A DNA stretch of 64,000 nt from Streptomyces sp. FIT100 (GCF_024584805.1 NZ_CP075715.1:806001-870000); one strand, 5' to 3'; shown: positions 1 through 8,297, numbered from the stretch's first letter. Notes: generated from the letters alone by a model not told the origin. Program-made: numbers and translations.

Positions 1-1139
1 GCGACCCGCACCTCGTCGAAGGCGCCGCGCAGCACTGTCCGTTCGCGCTCGTCGGGGCCCGCCCCGCCGCGCACATGGGCCACGAAGTCCTCGGCGATCT
101 GGTGGTCGTCGCGGTCGCGCAGCCGCTGCGCGTACGAGGCGAGCGGGTCCTCGTCGGTCCGTTCGGGGGCGAAGACCAGGCTGAGGATGTGCGGGAAGCG
201 TTCGGTGAGCCGGGCCATGGGGTCGGCGGGCCGCACCGGGTCGGTGAGGGTGGCCTCGACCCAGGACTCTTCGTGGCGGGCCGGCGCGGGGTCGGCCAGC
301 AGCTCGTCGAGCCGCCCCCGGATCCGGGCGATGGGCCGCGGCACGGGGCAGTCGATGCGCTCGGCCGCGATCTCGCCCGCCGGTCCGAGCTCGACGAGCC
401 ACATCGTCTTGCGGTGGCCCGCTTCGGAGAAGGAGTACGCGAGCGGTGAACCCGAGTACCGTACGCGTGCGTTGATGGTCTGGCAGCCGTGCAGATGTCC
501 CAGCGCCGTGTAGTCGACGCCGTCGAACACACCGGCGGGGACGGCCGCGACGCCGCCGACGGTGATGTCCCGTTCGCTGTCGCTGGGCTCTCCGCCGACC
601 ACGAACGCGTGCGCGAGGACGATCGACCGGGTGCCCGGGGCACGCCGTGCGAGGTCGGACCGTACGCGCTCCATGGCCGCGGCGAGTACGGCTTCGTGTC
701 CGGCGGCGGGCGCGCGCAGCTGCTCGCGCACGAGCGCGGGTTCGAGGTACGGAAGCCCGTAGACCGCGATGTCGCCGTGGGCGTCGGTGAGTGTGACGGG
801 CGTGCCGCAGCCGGCCGGGTCGGTGCGCAGGTGGATGCCCGCGAGCTCGATGAGCCCGGCGCCGACCCCGAGCCGGCGGGCCGAGTCGTGGTTCCCGGAG
901 ATCATCACCGTGGGCACGCCGGCTTCGGCGAGCCGGTGCAGTACGTCGTCGAAGAGCTCGACGGCGGCGAGCGGCGGTACCGCGCGGTCGTACACGTCCC
1001 CTGCGACGAGCACCGCGTCCACGTCGTGCTCGCGCGCCGTCGCCACCAGATGGTCGAGGAACACGGCCTGTGCGTCGAGGAGCCCCACCCGGTGGAACGA
1101 CCGTCCCAGATGCCAGTCCGATGTGTGCAGAAACCTCAA
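1..1139 (-). CDS. sbcD: Exonuclease SbcCD subunit D (3' end outside window)
   Basis: Metallophosphoesterase nuclease subunit that partners the SbcC ATPase in trimming DNA hairpins and protein-blocked ends. The N-terminus begins LRFLHTSDWHLG and shows the family metal-binding motifs: D8 and H10 of DxH, GDVYD at 47-51 and GNHD at 82-85. IVLAHAF and GHLHG motifs follow further on. About 379 codons are present, so only the extreme C-terminus (and sbcC, expected next) lies beyond base 1. I chose the TTG at 1139-1137 because conserved sequence begins there and an in-frame ATG is absent. A GGAG lies 9 bases upstream. A short out-of-frame ORF ends on this start codon. Confidence 0.9.
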   Translation of the reverse strand, partial: MRFLHTSDWHLGRSFHRVGLLDAQAVFLDHLVATAREHDVDAVLVAGDVYDRAVPPLAAVELFDDVLHRLAEAGVPTVMISGNHDSARRLGVGAGLIELAGIHLRTDPAGCGTPVTLTDAHGDIAVYGLPYLEPALVREQLRAPAAGHEAVLAAAMERVRSDLARRAPGTRSIVLAHAFVVGGEPSDSERDITVGGVAAVPAGVFDGVDYTALGHLHGCQTINARVRYSGSPLAYSFSEAGHRKTMWLVELGPAGEIAAERIDCPVPRPIARIRGRLDELLADPAPARHEESWVEATLTDPVRPADPMARLTERFPHILSLVFAPERTDEDPLASYAQRLRDRDDHQIAEDFVAHVRGGAGPDERERTVLRGAFDEVRV

Positions 1140-1159
1140 GCGACGGCTCCGACCTGCAT
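1136..1159 (-). other. Possible seven-residue leader ORF overlapping the sbcD start
   Basis: An ATG at 1159 sits 7 bases after a strong GGAGG-type ribosome site (1160-1170). It encodes MQVGAVA and stops at a TGA that overlaps the sbcD TTG start (TTGA). The ribosome site is far better than the one in front of sbcD, so coupled re-initiation is possible. This is seen in sequence only; the function is inference. Confidence 0.35.
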
Positions 1160-1474
1160 GTCTCCCCTCCCTGCCGCGGCATCCGCGCCCCGTCTGCGCG
1201 CGGTCCCGCGACTGGCAACGACCACGCTAGCGCCGGTCGGCCTCTGGTCCCTCACGGACCACAGTTTTTCACCGTGGTCGGCGGGCGGTGGAACCGGGCC
1301 GTACGGAGCGGCGTCCATCCGGGCAGCTGCAAGATCACGACAGCCGCAACCACCGCATCGATCGCAGCAGATGTGCGAGATACGTGAAATGCATGAGATG
1401 TACGAGACACACGAGATATGCGAGATACACGACCGCACCGCGGAGGGCGGCATGGCAGCCGGGGAGGGCGCTCA
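1140..1474. other. Divergent intergenic region, sbcD / histidine phosphatase
   Basis: This 335-base stretch holds no convincing gene. It contains the upstream region of sbcD on the minus strand and of the phosphatase on the plus strand, plus the 9-bp tandem repeat at 1374-1436. ORFs crossing it have arginine-, serine- and proline-rich translations typical of shadow frames. Confidence 0.6.
1374..1436. repeat. Degenerate 9-bp tandem repeat, six to seven copies
   Basis: Six consecutive 9-base units of form NNCGAGATN (first unit TGCGAGATA) run from 1374 to 1427, and a degraded seventh ends at 1436. In one plus frame they read as a tripeptide repeat (CEI REM HEM YET HEI CEI HD). The block ends 38 bases before the phosphatase start and is clearly richer in A/T than its surroundings. 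Confidence 0.8.
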
Positions 1475-2107
1475 ATGACGGGGCAGGCGACGCGGTATCT
1501 CTATCTCGCCCGGCACGGCGAGGCTTCGCCTGACGAGAGCACACTCACGGAGAACGGCCGGCGGCAGGCGGTCCTGCTGGGCGAGCGGCTCCGGCACAGT
1601 CCGCTCGCGCGGATCCACCACGGCCCCCTGCCGCGCGCGGCGCAGACCGCCCGGCTGATCGGCGAGCAGCTCGACGGGGTGCCACTGCGGCCGTCGGAGG
1701 CGGCCGGGGACTACCTCCCGTACGTGCCGCGACGGGAAGAGCTGCCCGCGGACACGGCCGACGCCCTGCTCGCCCGCCTGGCCGGTTTCCCCGCCCATGA
1801 GCGCGAGCGCGGACCTGGGCTGGCGCGCGAGGCGCTCGCCCGGTTCACCGGGCCCGTGGACGGTGACGAGCCCCGGCACGAGCTGGTCGTCACGCACAAC
1901 TTCCTCGTCGGCTGGCTCGTCAGGGCCGCGCTCGACGCCCCGCGGTGGCGCTGGATGGGCCTCGATCAGGGCAACGCGGCGCTGACCGTGATCCGGTACG
2001 CGCCCGGCCGGCCCGCGTCCGTGCTGTTCTCCAACGACATGGGCCATCTGCCGGCGGAGCTGCGCTGGACGGGCTTCCCGCCCGAACTGCGCGCCGTGGG
2101 CAGCTGA
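1475..2107 (+). CDS. Histidine phosphatase (phosphoglycerate mutase) family protein
   Basis: Cytosolic phosphohydrolase of the branch-2 histidine acid phosphatase fold, 210 residues. The phosphate-accepting RHG motif is R13-H14-G15 in LARHGE, and the second catalytic histidine is H141 in VVTHN. The substrate cannot be read from sequence. The ATG at 1475 was chosen over a longer frame because GGGGAGGG lies 6 bases upstream and the conserved strand starts at residue 8. It is transcribed away from sbcD and ends against a strong hairpin shared with the next, convergent gene. Confidence 0.85.
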   Translation: MTGQATRYLYLARHGEASPDESTLTENGRRQAVLLGERLRHSPLARIHHGPLPRAAQTARLIGEQLDGVPLRPSEAAGDYLPYVPRREELPADTADALLARLAGFPAHERERGPGLAREALARFTGPVDGDEPRHELVVTHNFLVGWLVRAALDAPRWRWMGLDQGNAALTVIRYAPGRPASVLFSNDMGHLPAELRWTGFPPELRAVGS

Positions 2108-2152
2108 CCCCGGGCGTCCGTTCGCCGTGCCCGCCGTACCCGCCGCACCTGA

Positions 2153-2184
2153 CGTGCCCGCCGCGTCAGCGCGCGGCGGGCACG
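2153..2184. terminator. Bidirectional hairpin terminator
   Basis: A perfect 13-bp stem (2153-2165 with 2172-2184, CGTGCCCGCCGCG arm) with a 6-base loop lies between the convergent phosphatase and the Cys-rich protein gene. There is no T-run, as is usual in Streptomyces. Confidence 0.75.
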
Positions 2185-2188
2185 GGAC

Positions 2189-2617
2189 TCAGAGCTTGCC
2201 GCCGATCTCGCAGGCCTGGCACGCCGGCCTGCCGCAGGTGCACTGCATGATCGCTTCGAGTACCCCGCGATCGTGGTACAGGCACTCGTCCCGGCAGGTG
2301 TGGCGGGGGATGAAGCCCGCCTGGATCTCGCCGGGCCACGGCTCGTGACCGTCCCTGCAGCGGGCGAACCGCTCCGGGTCGGTGGCGTGCAGCTGGTGCA
2401 TGGCGGACCTGGCCTCGTCCTCCAGCTCCCGCACCCGCGTCACCAGGGCCTTGAGCTCGGCGGCGACACCGGCGTAGCGGTCGGCCCCGGTCCGTACGTG
2501 GGCGGCCCGCAGCGCCATGGCCGCGTTGCCCAAGAAGCGGCCGGCGTCCTGGAGGTCGGTCACGTGGTGCAACTGAATGCCGTTCACGCCCCGGACCCAC
2601 ACGGCGTCCATGGTCAC
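2189..2617 (-). CDS. Hypothetical protein with a cysteine-rich C-terminus
   Basis: 142-residue protein of unknown function. The middle (about residues 45-75) is an alpha-helical, charged stretch (ELKALVTRVRELEDEARS). The C-terminal third carries six cysteines and several histidines in HTCRDECLYHD and CTCGRPACQACE, an arrangement that could bind zinc. No signal peptide or membrane segment is visible. The GTG at 2617 is preferred because AAGGGTGG lies 4-7 bases upstream; an ATG two codons later is the alternative. It is a single gene whose upstream region is AT-rich. Confidence 0.65.
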   Translation of the reverse strand: MTMDAVWVRGVNGIQLHHVTDLQDAGRFLGNAAMALRAAHVRTGADRYAGVAAELKALVTRVRELEDEARSAMHQLHATDPERFARCRDGHEPWPGEIQAGFIPRHTCRDECLYHDRGVLEAIMQCTCGRPACQACEIGGKL

Positions 2618-2689
2618 TGATCCACCCTTCCGGCGTTCACCTGGTTTTGCGCGAAGAGATGCGTCCTCCGATATGCGCGGCACCATCGC

Positions 2690-2765
2690 CGGCCGCATTC
2701 ACGAAAGAAATAGGGATAAATATGAACGCTAAAGGTGTTTAAGGTATTCGTCCAGAAAAATCGCA
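2690..2765 (-). promoter_or_regulatory. AT-rich promoter-bearing region
   Basis: This is a conspicuously A/T-rich patch in a very GC-rich context, between the formate dehydrogenase stop and the cysteine-rich gene start. On the minus strand it offers TTAAAC and TTATCC hexamers about 17 bases apart. That fit is loose, so I place the promoter only approximately. Confidence 0.35.
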
Positions 2766-2846
2766 GTGAACCGCCTCACAGCCGGGCACAGGGATGCCCG
2801 GGGCACGGACGACCTGCCCCGCTGCGAAGCGGCTCCCGTGACGTGA

Positions 2847-4010
2847 TCACCCCGCGACGGTGTACGAGTGCGCTCCGGCCCCGGCCAGACCGCCGCCGTC
2901 GACGATCAGGTACTCCGGACGGATCGGGCGCTCGCCGAACCAGCACTCCAGGATCTCCCGGGCCCCTGCCGCGTACCGGGCCTGTGCGGAGAGGCTCGAC
3001 CCGGAGACGTGCGGTGTCATCGCCTCGTAGGGCATGGTGCGCCACGGGTGGTCGGGCGGCGGGGGCTGCGGGTACCAGACGTCGCCCGCGTACCCGGCGA
3101 GCTGACCGCTGTCGAGGGCCCGTACGACGGCGTCCCGGTCCACGATGAGCGCGCGGGCGGTGTTGACGATGTAGGCGCCACGCCTCATCGCACCGAGCAG
3201 TTCGTCGTCGAAGAGGTTCTGTGTCTGCGGGTGGAGCGGCGTATGGATCGACAGCACGTCCACCGTGGACACCAGGGACCGCACATCGGGGTGGTACGTC
3301 AGCCCCAGCTCCTCCTCGACCTCCTTCGGCAGCCGGTGCACATCGAAGTAGTGCAGGCGGACGTCGAACGGCTTGAGTCGCCGCAGCACCGCCTGGCCGA
3401 TGCGGCCGGAGCCGAGGACGCCGACGTCCATGCCTTCGATGTCGTAGCTGCGGGAGACGGCGTCGGCGATGTTCCAGCCCTTCTTCGCCGTGACCCACTC
3501 GTGGGAGGGCATGTAGTTGCGCACCAGCGTGAGGATCTGCATGACGGCGTGCTCGGAGACGCTGATACTGTTGCTGAAGGTCACCTCCGCCACGGTCATC
3601 CCGTGCGCGATGGCGCTCGGCAGGTCGACGTGGTCGGAGCCGATGCCCGCCGTGATCGCCAGTTTGAGCCGGGGAGCCGCGGCGATGCGTTCGGGGGTCA
3701 GGTAGGCCGGCCAGAAGGGCTGGGAGATCACCACGTCGGTGTCGGGGAGTTCACGGTCCAGGACGGAGTCCGGCTCCTCCTTGTCGGAGGTGACGACGTA
3801 GGTGTGGCCCGCGTCCTCCAGGAACCGGCGCAGTCCCAGTTCGCCCGAGACGCAGCCGAGCAGTTGTCCCGGGGTGAAGTCGATGGCCTCGGGGGTGGGC
3901 GTGGTCTGGCCCCCCGGATAGCCGGTGATGGTGGGAATCCCGTCGCGGGCGTAATCGGGTGGATATCCGCTCACGGGGTCGGGATACAGCACCGAAAGGA
4001 TCTTTGCCAT
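2847..4010 (-). CDS. fdh: NAD-dependent formate dehydrogenase
   Basis: Soluble, metal-free D-2-hydroxyacid-dehydrogenase-family enzyme oxidising formate to CO2 with NAD+. The 387-residue length matches the bacterial family. Diagnostic residues are visible: N147 (FSNSIS), dinucleotide loop GSGRIG at 200-205, D223 selecting NAD over NADP, R286 (NTARA), D310, Q315, and the catalytic H334 with S336 in TPHVSGSSL. The C-terminus has the family's DGGGLAGAGAHSY tail. The ATG at 4010 follows GGAGG at the right distance; the longer frame upstream is not conserved. It is divergent from fmdB-amiS-fmdA, which suggests it disposes of formate released from formamide. Confidence 0.95.
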   Translation of the reverse strand: MAKILSVLYPDPVSGYPPDYARDGIPTITGYPGGQTTPTPEAIDFTPGQLLGCVSGELGLRRFLEDAGHTYVVTSDKEEPDSVLDRELPDTDVVISQPFWPAYLTPERIAAAPRLKLAITAGIGSDHVDLPSAIAHGMTVAEVTFSNSISVSEHAVMQILTLVRNYMPSHEWVTAKKGWNIADAVSRSYDIEGMDVGVLGSGRIGQAVLRRLKPFDVRLHYFDVHRLPKEVEEELGLTYHPDVRSLVSTVDVLSIHTPLHPQTQNLFDDELLGAMRRGAYIVNTARALIVDRDAVVRALDSGQLAGYAGDVWYPQPPPPDHPWRTMPYEAMTPHVSGSSLSAQARYAAGAREILECWFGERPIRPEYLIVDGGGLAGAGAHSYTVAG

Positions 4011-4239
4011 GGCCGTCCTCCAACGATCGGGCCGTAGCGGGTAAAGACCTCTTCGTATTCGAGCATACGTCGGGCGGGCCCTCACGAGTCCCGCCCCGCC
4101 GCCCGCCCCGACCGCCCGCCCGACGCGTCCCACGGCAGGTCCGAGCGGTCCGCTTCGACCTTGACAACAGGGTTGCCGCGGCGTCTCCTTGAATTACGGA
4201 AGGGTTGTCCGGAGTACGCCGATACCCGGAGGCGAACTA
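4011..4239. promoter_or_regulatory. Divergent promoter region, fdh / fmdB operon
   Basis: 229 bases separate the two start codons. On the plus strand TTGACA (4161-4166) is a good -35 hexamer but lacks a clear -10 at 17-18 bases. TTGAAT (4189-4194) with GAGTAC about 17 bases on is an alternative. The minus side is A/T-richer next to fdh (TATGCT, TACGAA). A shared regulator is plausible but no operator stands out. Confidence 0.4.
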
Positions 4240-4518
4240 ATGGCAACCTATGAATACCTTTGCAGCCGCTGCGGGCCCTTCGACGTGAAGCTGGCGATAG
4301 GGACGGCGCCCGGCCTTCACGGCTGCCCCACGTGCGCGGGCACGGCCAGACGCGTGTACTCGCCTCCCGCCCTGACGAAGACCTCGCACGAGGCCGCCTC
4401 TCTCCATGCACTGGAGGAAAAGGCCCGTGAGGCTCCGGCAGTGGTCTCCGAGGTGCCGTCCCACAGCAAGGTGCCACCGCGCCCGCACCCGGCCCTCTCC
4501 CGACTGCCACGGCCCTGA
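4240..4518 (+). CDS. fmdB: FmdB-family zinc-ribbon protein
   Basis: 92-residue protein of the FmdB/CxxC_CxxC_SSSS family, small regulators or accessory proteins first found beside formamidase. The zinc ribbon is C8-x2-C11 with C29-x2-C32; the rest is a low-complexity, proline-rich tail. The ATG at 4240 has CCCGGAGG about 7 bases upstream, which decides it over an in-frame upstream start at 4189. It heads a probable three-gene operon with amiS and fmdA. The regulatory role is known only by family association. Confidence 0.85.
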   Translation: MATYEYLCSRCGPFDVKLAIGTAPGLHGCPTCAGTARRVYSPPALTKTSHEAASLHALEEKAREAPAVVSEVPSHSKVPPRPHPALSRLPRP

Positions 4519-4585
4519 GGGAGGTGGTCGGCGCAGGTTTGTCGCAGCGATGGCATCCCCCACGCGGACTTAGGAGGTGCGTCCC

Positions 4586-5230
4586 GTGGGAAACGTGGGA
4601 CTGCTCTTCGTCGGTGCCGTGCTCTTCATCAACGGGCTGCTGCTTCTCGGTAAGGTCGAAGCCCGGTCCGCGGCCGTATTCAATCTGTTCGTCGGCGCTT
4701 TGCAGGTACTGACACCGACCTATCTCATCTTTACTTCCGGGGGCGACCCGGCCAAGGTCCTGGCGGCATCCGGGCTCTACCTGTTCGGATTCACCTACCT
4801 TTATGTGGGCATCGGTCTGCTCGCCGGTCTCGACAGCAGCGGAGTCGGCTACTACTCCCTGTTCGTGGCGATTGTCGCCCTGGGGTTCTCGTTCATCAAT
4901 TTCCACCGTTTCAAGGACTACCCGTTCGGAGTCATCTGGCTCTACTGGGCATTCCTGTGGTTCCTGTTCTTCCTCCTGCTCGGTCTCAAGAAGACGGAGC
5001 TCACCACCTATACGGGCTGGGTGACGGCGATCCAGGGCTGGGTCACCGGTGTGATCCCTGCGGCGCTGCTGCTCGGCGACTACTGGAAGCACACCACCGA
5101 GATCGCGATCGCCCTCGGTGTCTTCGGGGTGGTGGTGTTCGGCGCGCTGTGGCCGCTCACCAGGACGTCGCGGCAACCGGCCCCGGCCGGATCGGCCGCT
5201 TCGACGGGAAGTGCGGGCACACCGTCCTGA
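4586..5230 (+). CDS. amiS: AmiS/UreI family amide or urea channel
   Basis: Inner-membrane channel of the AmiS/UreI family, expected to let formamide or short amides and urea enter. The 214 residues form six to seven hydrophobic helices (starting GLLFVGAVLFINGLLLLG) with the conserved LTPTYL and GYYSLFVAIVALGFS segments. The C-terminal 20 residues are an Ala/Ser/Gly tail. The start is GTG 4586, eight bases after AGGAGG (4572-4577); an in-frame GTG at 4577 overlaps that site. The gene sits between fmdB and formamidase, giving uptake plus hydrolysis in one operon. Confidence 0.9.
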   Translation: MGNVGLLFVGAVLFINGLLLLGKVEARSAAVFNLFVGALQVLTPTYLIFTSGGDPAKVLAASGLYLFGFTYLYVGIGLLAGLDSSGVGYYSLFVAIVALGFSFINFHRFKDYPFGVIWLYWAFLWFLFFLLLGLKKTELTTYTGWVTAIQGWVTGVIPAALLLGDYWKHTTEIAIALGVFGVVVFGALWPLTRTSRQPAPAGSAASTGSAGTPS

Positions 5231-5254
5231 ACGGATCTGAACTGAGAGGCTGTC

Positions 5255-6505
5255 ATGCCCGAAATCGTCTTCCATGTGGACCACAGCAAGTCGATGCGTG
5301 ACCAGGATGTCCCCGGGCACAACAGGTGGCACCCCGACGTCCCTACCGCCGCCATGGTCAAGCCGGGAGCCGAGTTCCGGATGGAGTGCCGCGACTGGAC
5401 CGACTGCCAGGTCGGCAACAACGACTCCGCCAACGACGTACGCGACATCGACCTGACGATCCCCCATATGCTCAGCGGACCGATAGGCGTGGAGGGCGCC
5501 GAGCCCGGCGACCTGCTCGTCGTCGACATACTCGACCTCGGCCCCGTACCGCAGCAGAGCGGGGACGCGGCGGGCCAGGGCTGGGGCTACACCGGCATCT
5601 TCGCCAAGGCCAACGGCGGCGGCTTCCTGACCGACTACTTCCCGGACGCCTACAAGGCGATATGGGACTTCCACGGTCAGCAGGCGGTCTCCCGCCACCT
5701 TCCCGGCATCCGCTTCACCGGGATCACCCACCCCGGGCTGTTCGGAACGGCTCCGTCCGCCGAGTTGCTGGCCCGGTGGAACGCCCGTGAGCAGGCGCTC
5801 ATCGACACCGACCCGAACCGGGTCCCGCCGCTCGCCGTACCCCCGGACCCCTCCCACGCGCTCGCCGGGACGGCCACCGGGGATCTCGCCCGCCGCATCA
5901 CCGAGGAGGGCGCGCGCACCGTGCCGGCCCGTGAGAACGGAGGAAATCACGACATCAAGAACTTCACGCGCGGTTCACGGGTCTTCTACCCCGTGCATGT
6001 GAAGGACGCCAAACTCTCCGGCGGCGACCTGCACTTCAGTCAGGGAGACGGAGAGATCACCTTCTGCGGCGCCATCGAGATGGGCGGCTTCATCGACTTC
6101 CATGTCGACCTGATCAAGGGCGGCATGGAGACGTACGGCATCTCGACCAACCCGGTGTTCATGCCGGGCAACGTCGAGCCGCGCTACACGGAGTTCCTCA
6201 CCTTCATCGGGATCTCCGTCGACCACGACACGGACACCAACTTCTATCTGGACGCGACACTGGCGTACCGCCGCGCCTGCCTGAACGCCGTCGAGTACTT
6301 CAAGAAGTTCGGCTACAGCGGTGAGCAGGCGTACCTCCTGCTCGGCTCCTCTCCCATCGAGGGACGGATCAGCGGCATCGTCGACATTCCGAACGCGTGC
6401 TGTTCGCTCTACGTGCCGACCGCGATGTTCGACTTCGACGTCCGCCCGTCCCCCGCGGGACCGGCGCGGGCCGACCGCGGCCAGGCCGCTCTGACCAGCA
6501 TCTGA
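5255..6505 (+). CDS. fmdA: Formamidase (acetamidase/formamidase family)
   Basis: Cytosolic amidohydrolase converting formamide to formate and ammonia. The 416-residue length and whole-length pattern (VDHSKSM near the N-terminus, ECRDWTD, NNDSANDVRD, GDLLVVDI, then a C-terminal CGAIEMGGF-FHVDLIKGGM segment) match the family. The ATG at 5255 follows GAGAGG. It is the last gene of fmdB-amiS-fmdA and is followed by a strong terminator. Its product formate would be the substrate of the divergent formate dehydrogenase; ammonia would be the nitrogen gain. Confidence 0.93.
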   Translation: MPEIVFHVDHSKSMRDQDVPGHNRWHPDVPTAAMVKPGAEFRMECRDWTDCQVGNNDSANDVRDIDLTIPHMLSGPIGVEGAEPGDLLVVDILDLGPVPQQSGDAAGQGWGYTGIFAKANGGGFLTDYFPDAYKAIWDFHGQQAVSRHLPGIRFTGITHPGLFGTAPSAELLARWNAREQALIDTDPNRVPPLAVPPDPSHALAGTATGDLARRITEEGARTVPARENGGNHDIKNFTRGSRVFYPVHVKDAKLSGGDLHFSQGDGEITFCGAIEMGGFIDFHVDLIKGGMETYGISTNPVFMPGNVEPRYTEFLTFIGISVDHDTDTNFYLDATLAYRRACLNAVEYFKKFGYSGEQAYLLLGSSPIEGRISGIVDIPNACCSLYVPTAMFDFDVRPSPAGPARADRGQAALTSI

Positions 6506-6523
6506 CGCCGCGTCCGCACGGCC

Positions 6524-6554
6524 ACGGTCCCGCAGTCCCCGCCTGCGGGACCGT
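6524..6554. terminator. Bidirectional hairpin terminator after fmdA
   Basis: A perfect 12-bp stem (ACGGTCCCGCAG at 6524-6535 with 6543-6554) and 7-base loop start 19 bases past the fmdA stop. The hairpin also serves the convergent YigZ gene. Confidence 0.75.
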
Positions 6555-6626
6555 CCCGTGGGTCCCGCACCTCTTGTGCCGTCCGGTGCCTGTGCCCGGT
6601 GCCCGGTGCGCGTCCGCGGCCGCCGC

Positions 6627-7253
6627 TCAGACGTCCCCGTACGCCTCCCCGCCGAGCTCCAGTCGCGCGGTCCCCGCGCTGACGTCCGCGAGCCACGCCC
6701 CGAACGTCTCGACATCGGCCTCCGGCAGCCCGATCTCGATGGTCACCGCCTCGCCGTAGCGGACCTCGCGCACCGCCCGTCCCGTCGCGCGCAGATCGTT
6801 CTCCAACCTGCCCGCCCGCTGGTGGTCGACGGCTACGGTGGCCAGGCGGAAGCGCTGCCGCGTGACGGTGCCGAGCGCGTCGAGGGCCTCGCCGACGGCG
6901 CCTCCGTAGGCGCGGATGAGACCGCCCGCGCCCAGCTTGACGCCACCGTAGTAGCGGGTGACGACGGCGACGGCGTAGCGGATGTCGCGGCGCATGAGCA
7001 TCTGGAGCATCGGCACGCCCGCGGTGCCGCCCGGCTCGCCGTCGTCTCCGGCCTTCTGGACCGACGCGTCGGCACCGACGACGTACGCGAAGCAGTTGTG
7101 GGTGGCGGTCGGGTGCTCCTTGCGGATGCGGGCGACGAAGTCCTGGGCCTCCTGCTCGGTCGCGGCGGGCGCGAGCGCGCAGATGAAGCGCGATCGGTTG
7201 ACCTCGGTCTCGTGCACACCCTCGCGGGCCACTGTGCGGTACTGCTCCTGCAT
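6627..7253 (-). CDS. yigZ: YigZ/IMPACT (UPF0029) family protein
   Basis: 208-residue cytosolic protein of the YigZ family, related to eukaryotic IMPACT and thought to act around translation. The N-terminal UPF0029 domain (about 15-125) carries the family motifs RSRFIC, THNCFAYVVG, DDGEPGGTAGVPML and VVTRYYGGVKLGAGGLIRAY. The C-terminal 70 residues form the ferredoxin-like domain. The ATG at 7253 is close to the conserved N-terminus. The gene stands alone and diverges from the CoA-binding protein gene. Confidence 0.92.
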   Translation of the reverse strand: MQEQYRTVAREGVHETEVNRSRFICALAPAATEQEAQDFVARIRKEHPTATHNCFAYVVGADASVQKAGDDGEPGGTAGVPMLQMLMRRDIRYAVAVVTRYYGGVKLGAGGLIRAYGGAVGEALDALGTVTRQRFRLATVAVDHQRAGRLENDLRATGRAVREVRYGEAVTIEIGLPEADVETFGAWLADVSAGTARLELGGEAYGDV

Positions 7254-7312
7254 CCGGCCAGCCTATGCGGCATCGCGGGAATGATCGGCGCGGGCCCGGG
7301 GTTGAGCGGGGC

Positions 7313-7720
7313 ATGTACGCAGACGTGGAGACGGTCCGGAAGATCCTCACCGAGACGGGCGGCACCTGGGCGGTGGTCGGCCTGTCGACCAACGAGTCGC
7401 GCGCGGCCCACGGCGTCGCCCGGGTCCTTCAGAAGTTCGGCAAGCGCATCGTGCCCGTCCATCCGAAGGCCGAGACCGTCCTCGGAGAGCCGGGCTACCC
7501 CTCGCTCGCCGAGATCCCCTTCCCCGTCGATGTCGTGGACGTGTTCGTCAACAGCGACCTTGCCGGTGCGGTCGCGGACGAGGCCGTCGCCAAGGGCGCG
7601 AAGGCGGTCTGGTTCCAGCTCGGCGTCATCGACGAGGCGGCGTACGACAGGACCCGCGAGGCCGGGCTCGACATGGTCATGGACCGCTGCCCTGCGATCG
7701 AGATCCCGCTGCTCGCCTGA
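7313..7720 (+). CDS. CoA-binding domain protein (YccU-like)
   Basis: 135-residue single-domain Rossmann protein of the CoA_binding family. It shows the nucleotide-binding start WAVVGLSTNESRAAHGVA (about residues 19-36), PVHP, and VWFQLGVIDE in the second half. The biochemical role of the stand-alone domain is not established. The ATG at 7313 was chosen because the conserved helix begins a few residues later; the upstream in-frame extension looks non-coding. It is convergent with the YbaK-like gene, with only 19 bases between. Confidence 0.85.
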   Translation: MYADVETVRKILTETGGTWAVVGLSTNESRAAHGVARVLQKFGKRIVPVHPKAETVLGEPGYPSLAEIPFPVDVVDVFVNSDLAGAVADEAVAKGAKAVWFQLGVIDEAAYDRTREAGLDMVMDRCPAIEIPLLA

Positions 7721-7739
7721 GGCAGCCCCCGTCAGGGCC

Positions 7740-8297
7740 TCAGGCGGTGCCGAGGTCCTCCAGGACCACCGCGCCGGGGAGCCCGGCGAAGGTCTTGCCG
7801 GGCACGATCAGCTTGCCGCGCCGGCGTCCGCTGCCGACGAGGACCCACTCGGTGTCCACGACGGCCGAGTCGACCAGCAGCGGCCAGTCGGCGGGCAGTC
7901 CGATCGGCGTGATGCCGCCGTACTCCATGCCCGTCGCTCCGGTGGCGGTGTCCATGGGCGCGAACGACACTTTGCGGGCGCCGAGTTGCCTGCGCACGGC
8001 GCCGTTGACGTCGGCCCGGGTGCGGGAGAGGACGACGCAGGCGGCGAGGGTCTGCTCGCCGCCGCGCTTGCCCGCCACGACCACGCAGTTGGCGGAGGTG
8101 TCGAGGAGGTCGGCGCCGTGGTGCTCCACGAAGGCCGCGGTGTCGGCGATCGCCGGGTCGGTGTCGACGTAGAGCAGCTGCTCGACCGGGATGTCGCCGC
8201 TCCATGCGCGTACCGCGGCGGCGACGGGCCCGGTGAGCTCGTCGAGGCAGTCCGCGGCGGGCCTGGCGTTGTCGAAGTCTCCGATGGGTGCGCGCAT
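7740..8297 (-). CDS. YbaK/aminoacyl-tRNA editing domain protein
   Basis: About 185 residues of the YbaK/EbsC editing-domain fold, whose members hydrolyse mischarged tRNAs such as Cys-tRNA(Pro). The core runs from CVVVAGKRGGEQTLAACVVL through LGARKVSFAP to the glycine-rich GMEYGGITPIGLP segment. The substrate is not predictable. I favour ATG 8297: a TAGCGT -10 hexamer ends 7 bases before it, so the mRNA may be leaderless. A GTG at 8306 in frame would overlap that hexamer. Confidence 0.82.
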   Translation of the reverse strand: MRAPIGDFDNARPAADCLDELTGPVAAAVRAWSGDIPVEQLLYVDTDPAIADTAAFVEHHGADLLDTSANCVVVAGKRGGEQTLAACVVLSRTRADVNGAVRRQLGARKVSFAPMDTATGATGMEYGGITPIGLPADWPLLVDSAVVDTEWVLVGSGRRRGKLIVPGKTFAGLPGAVVLEDLGTA

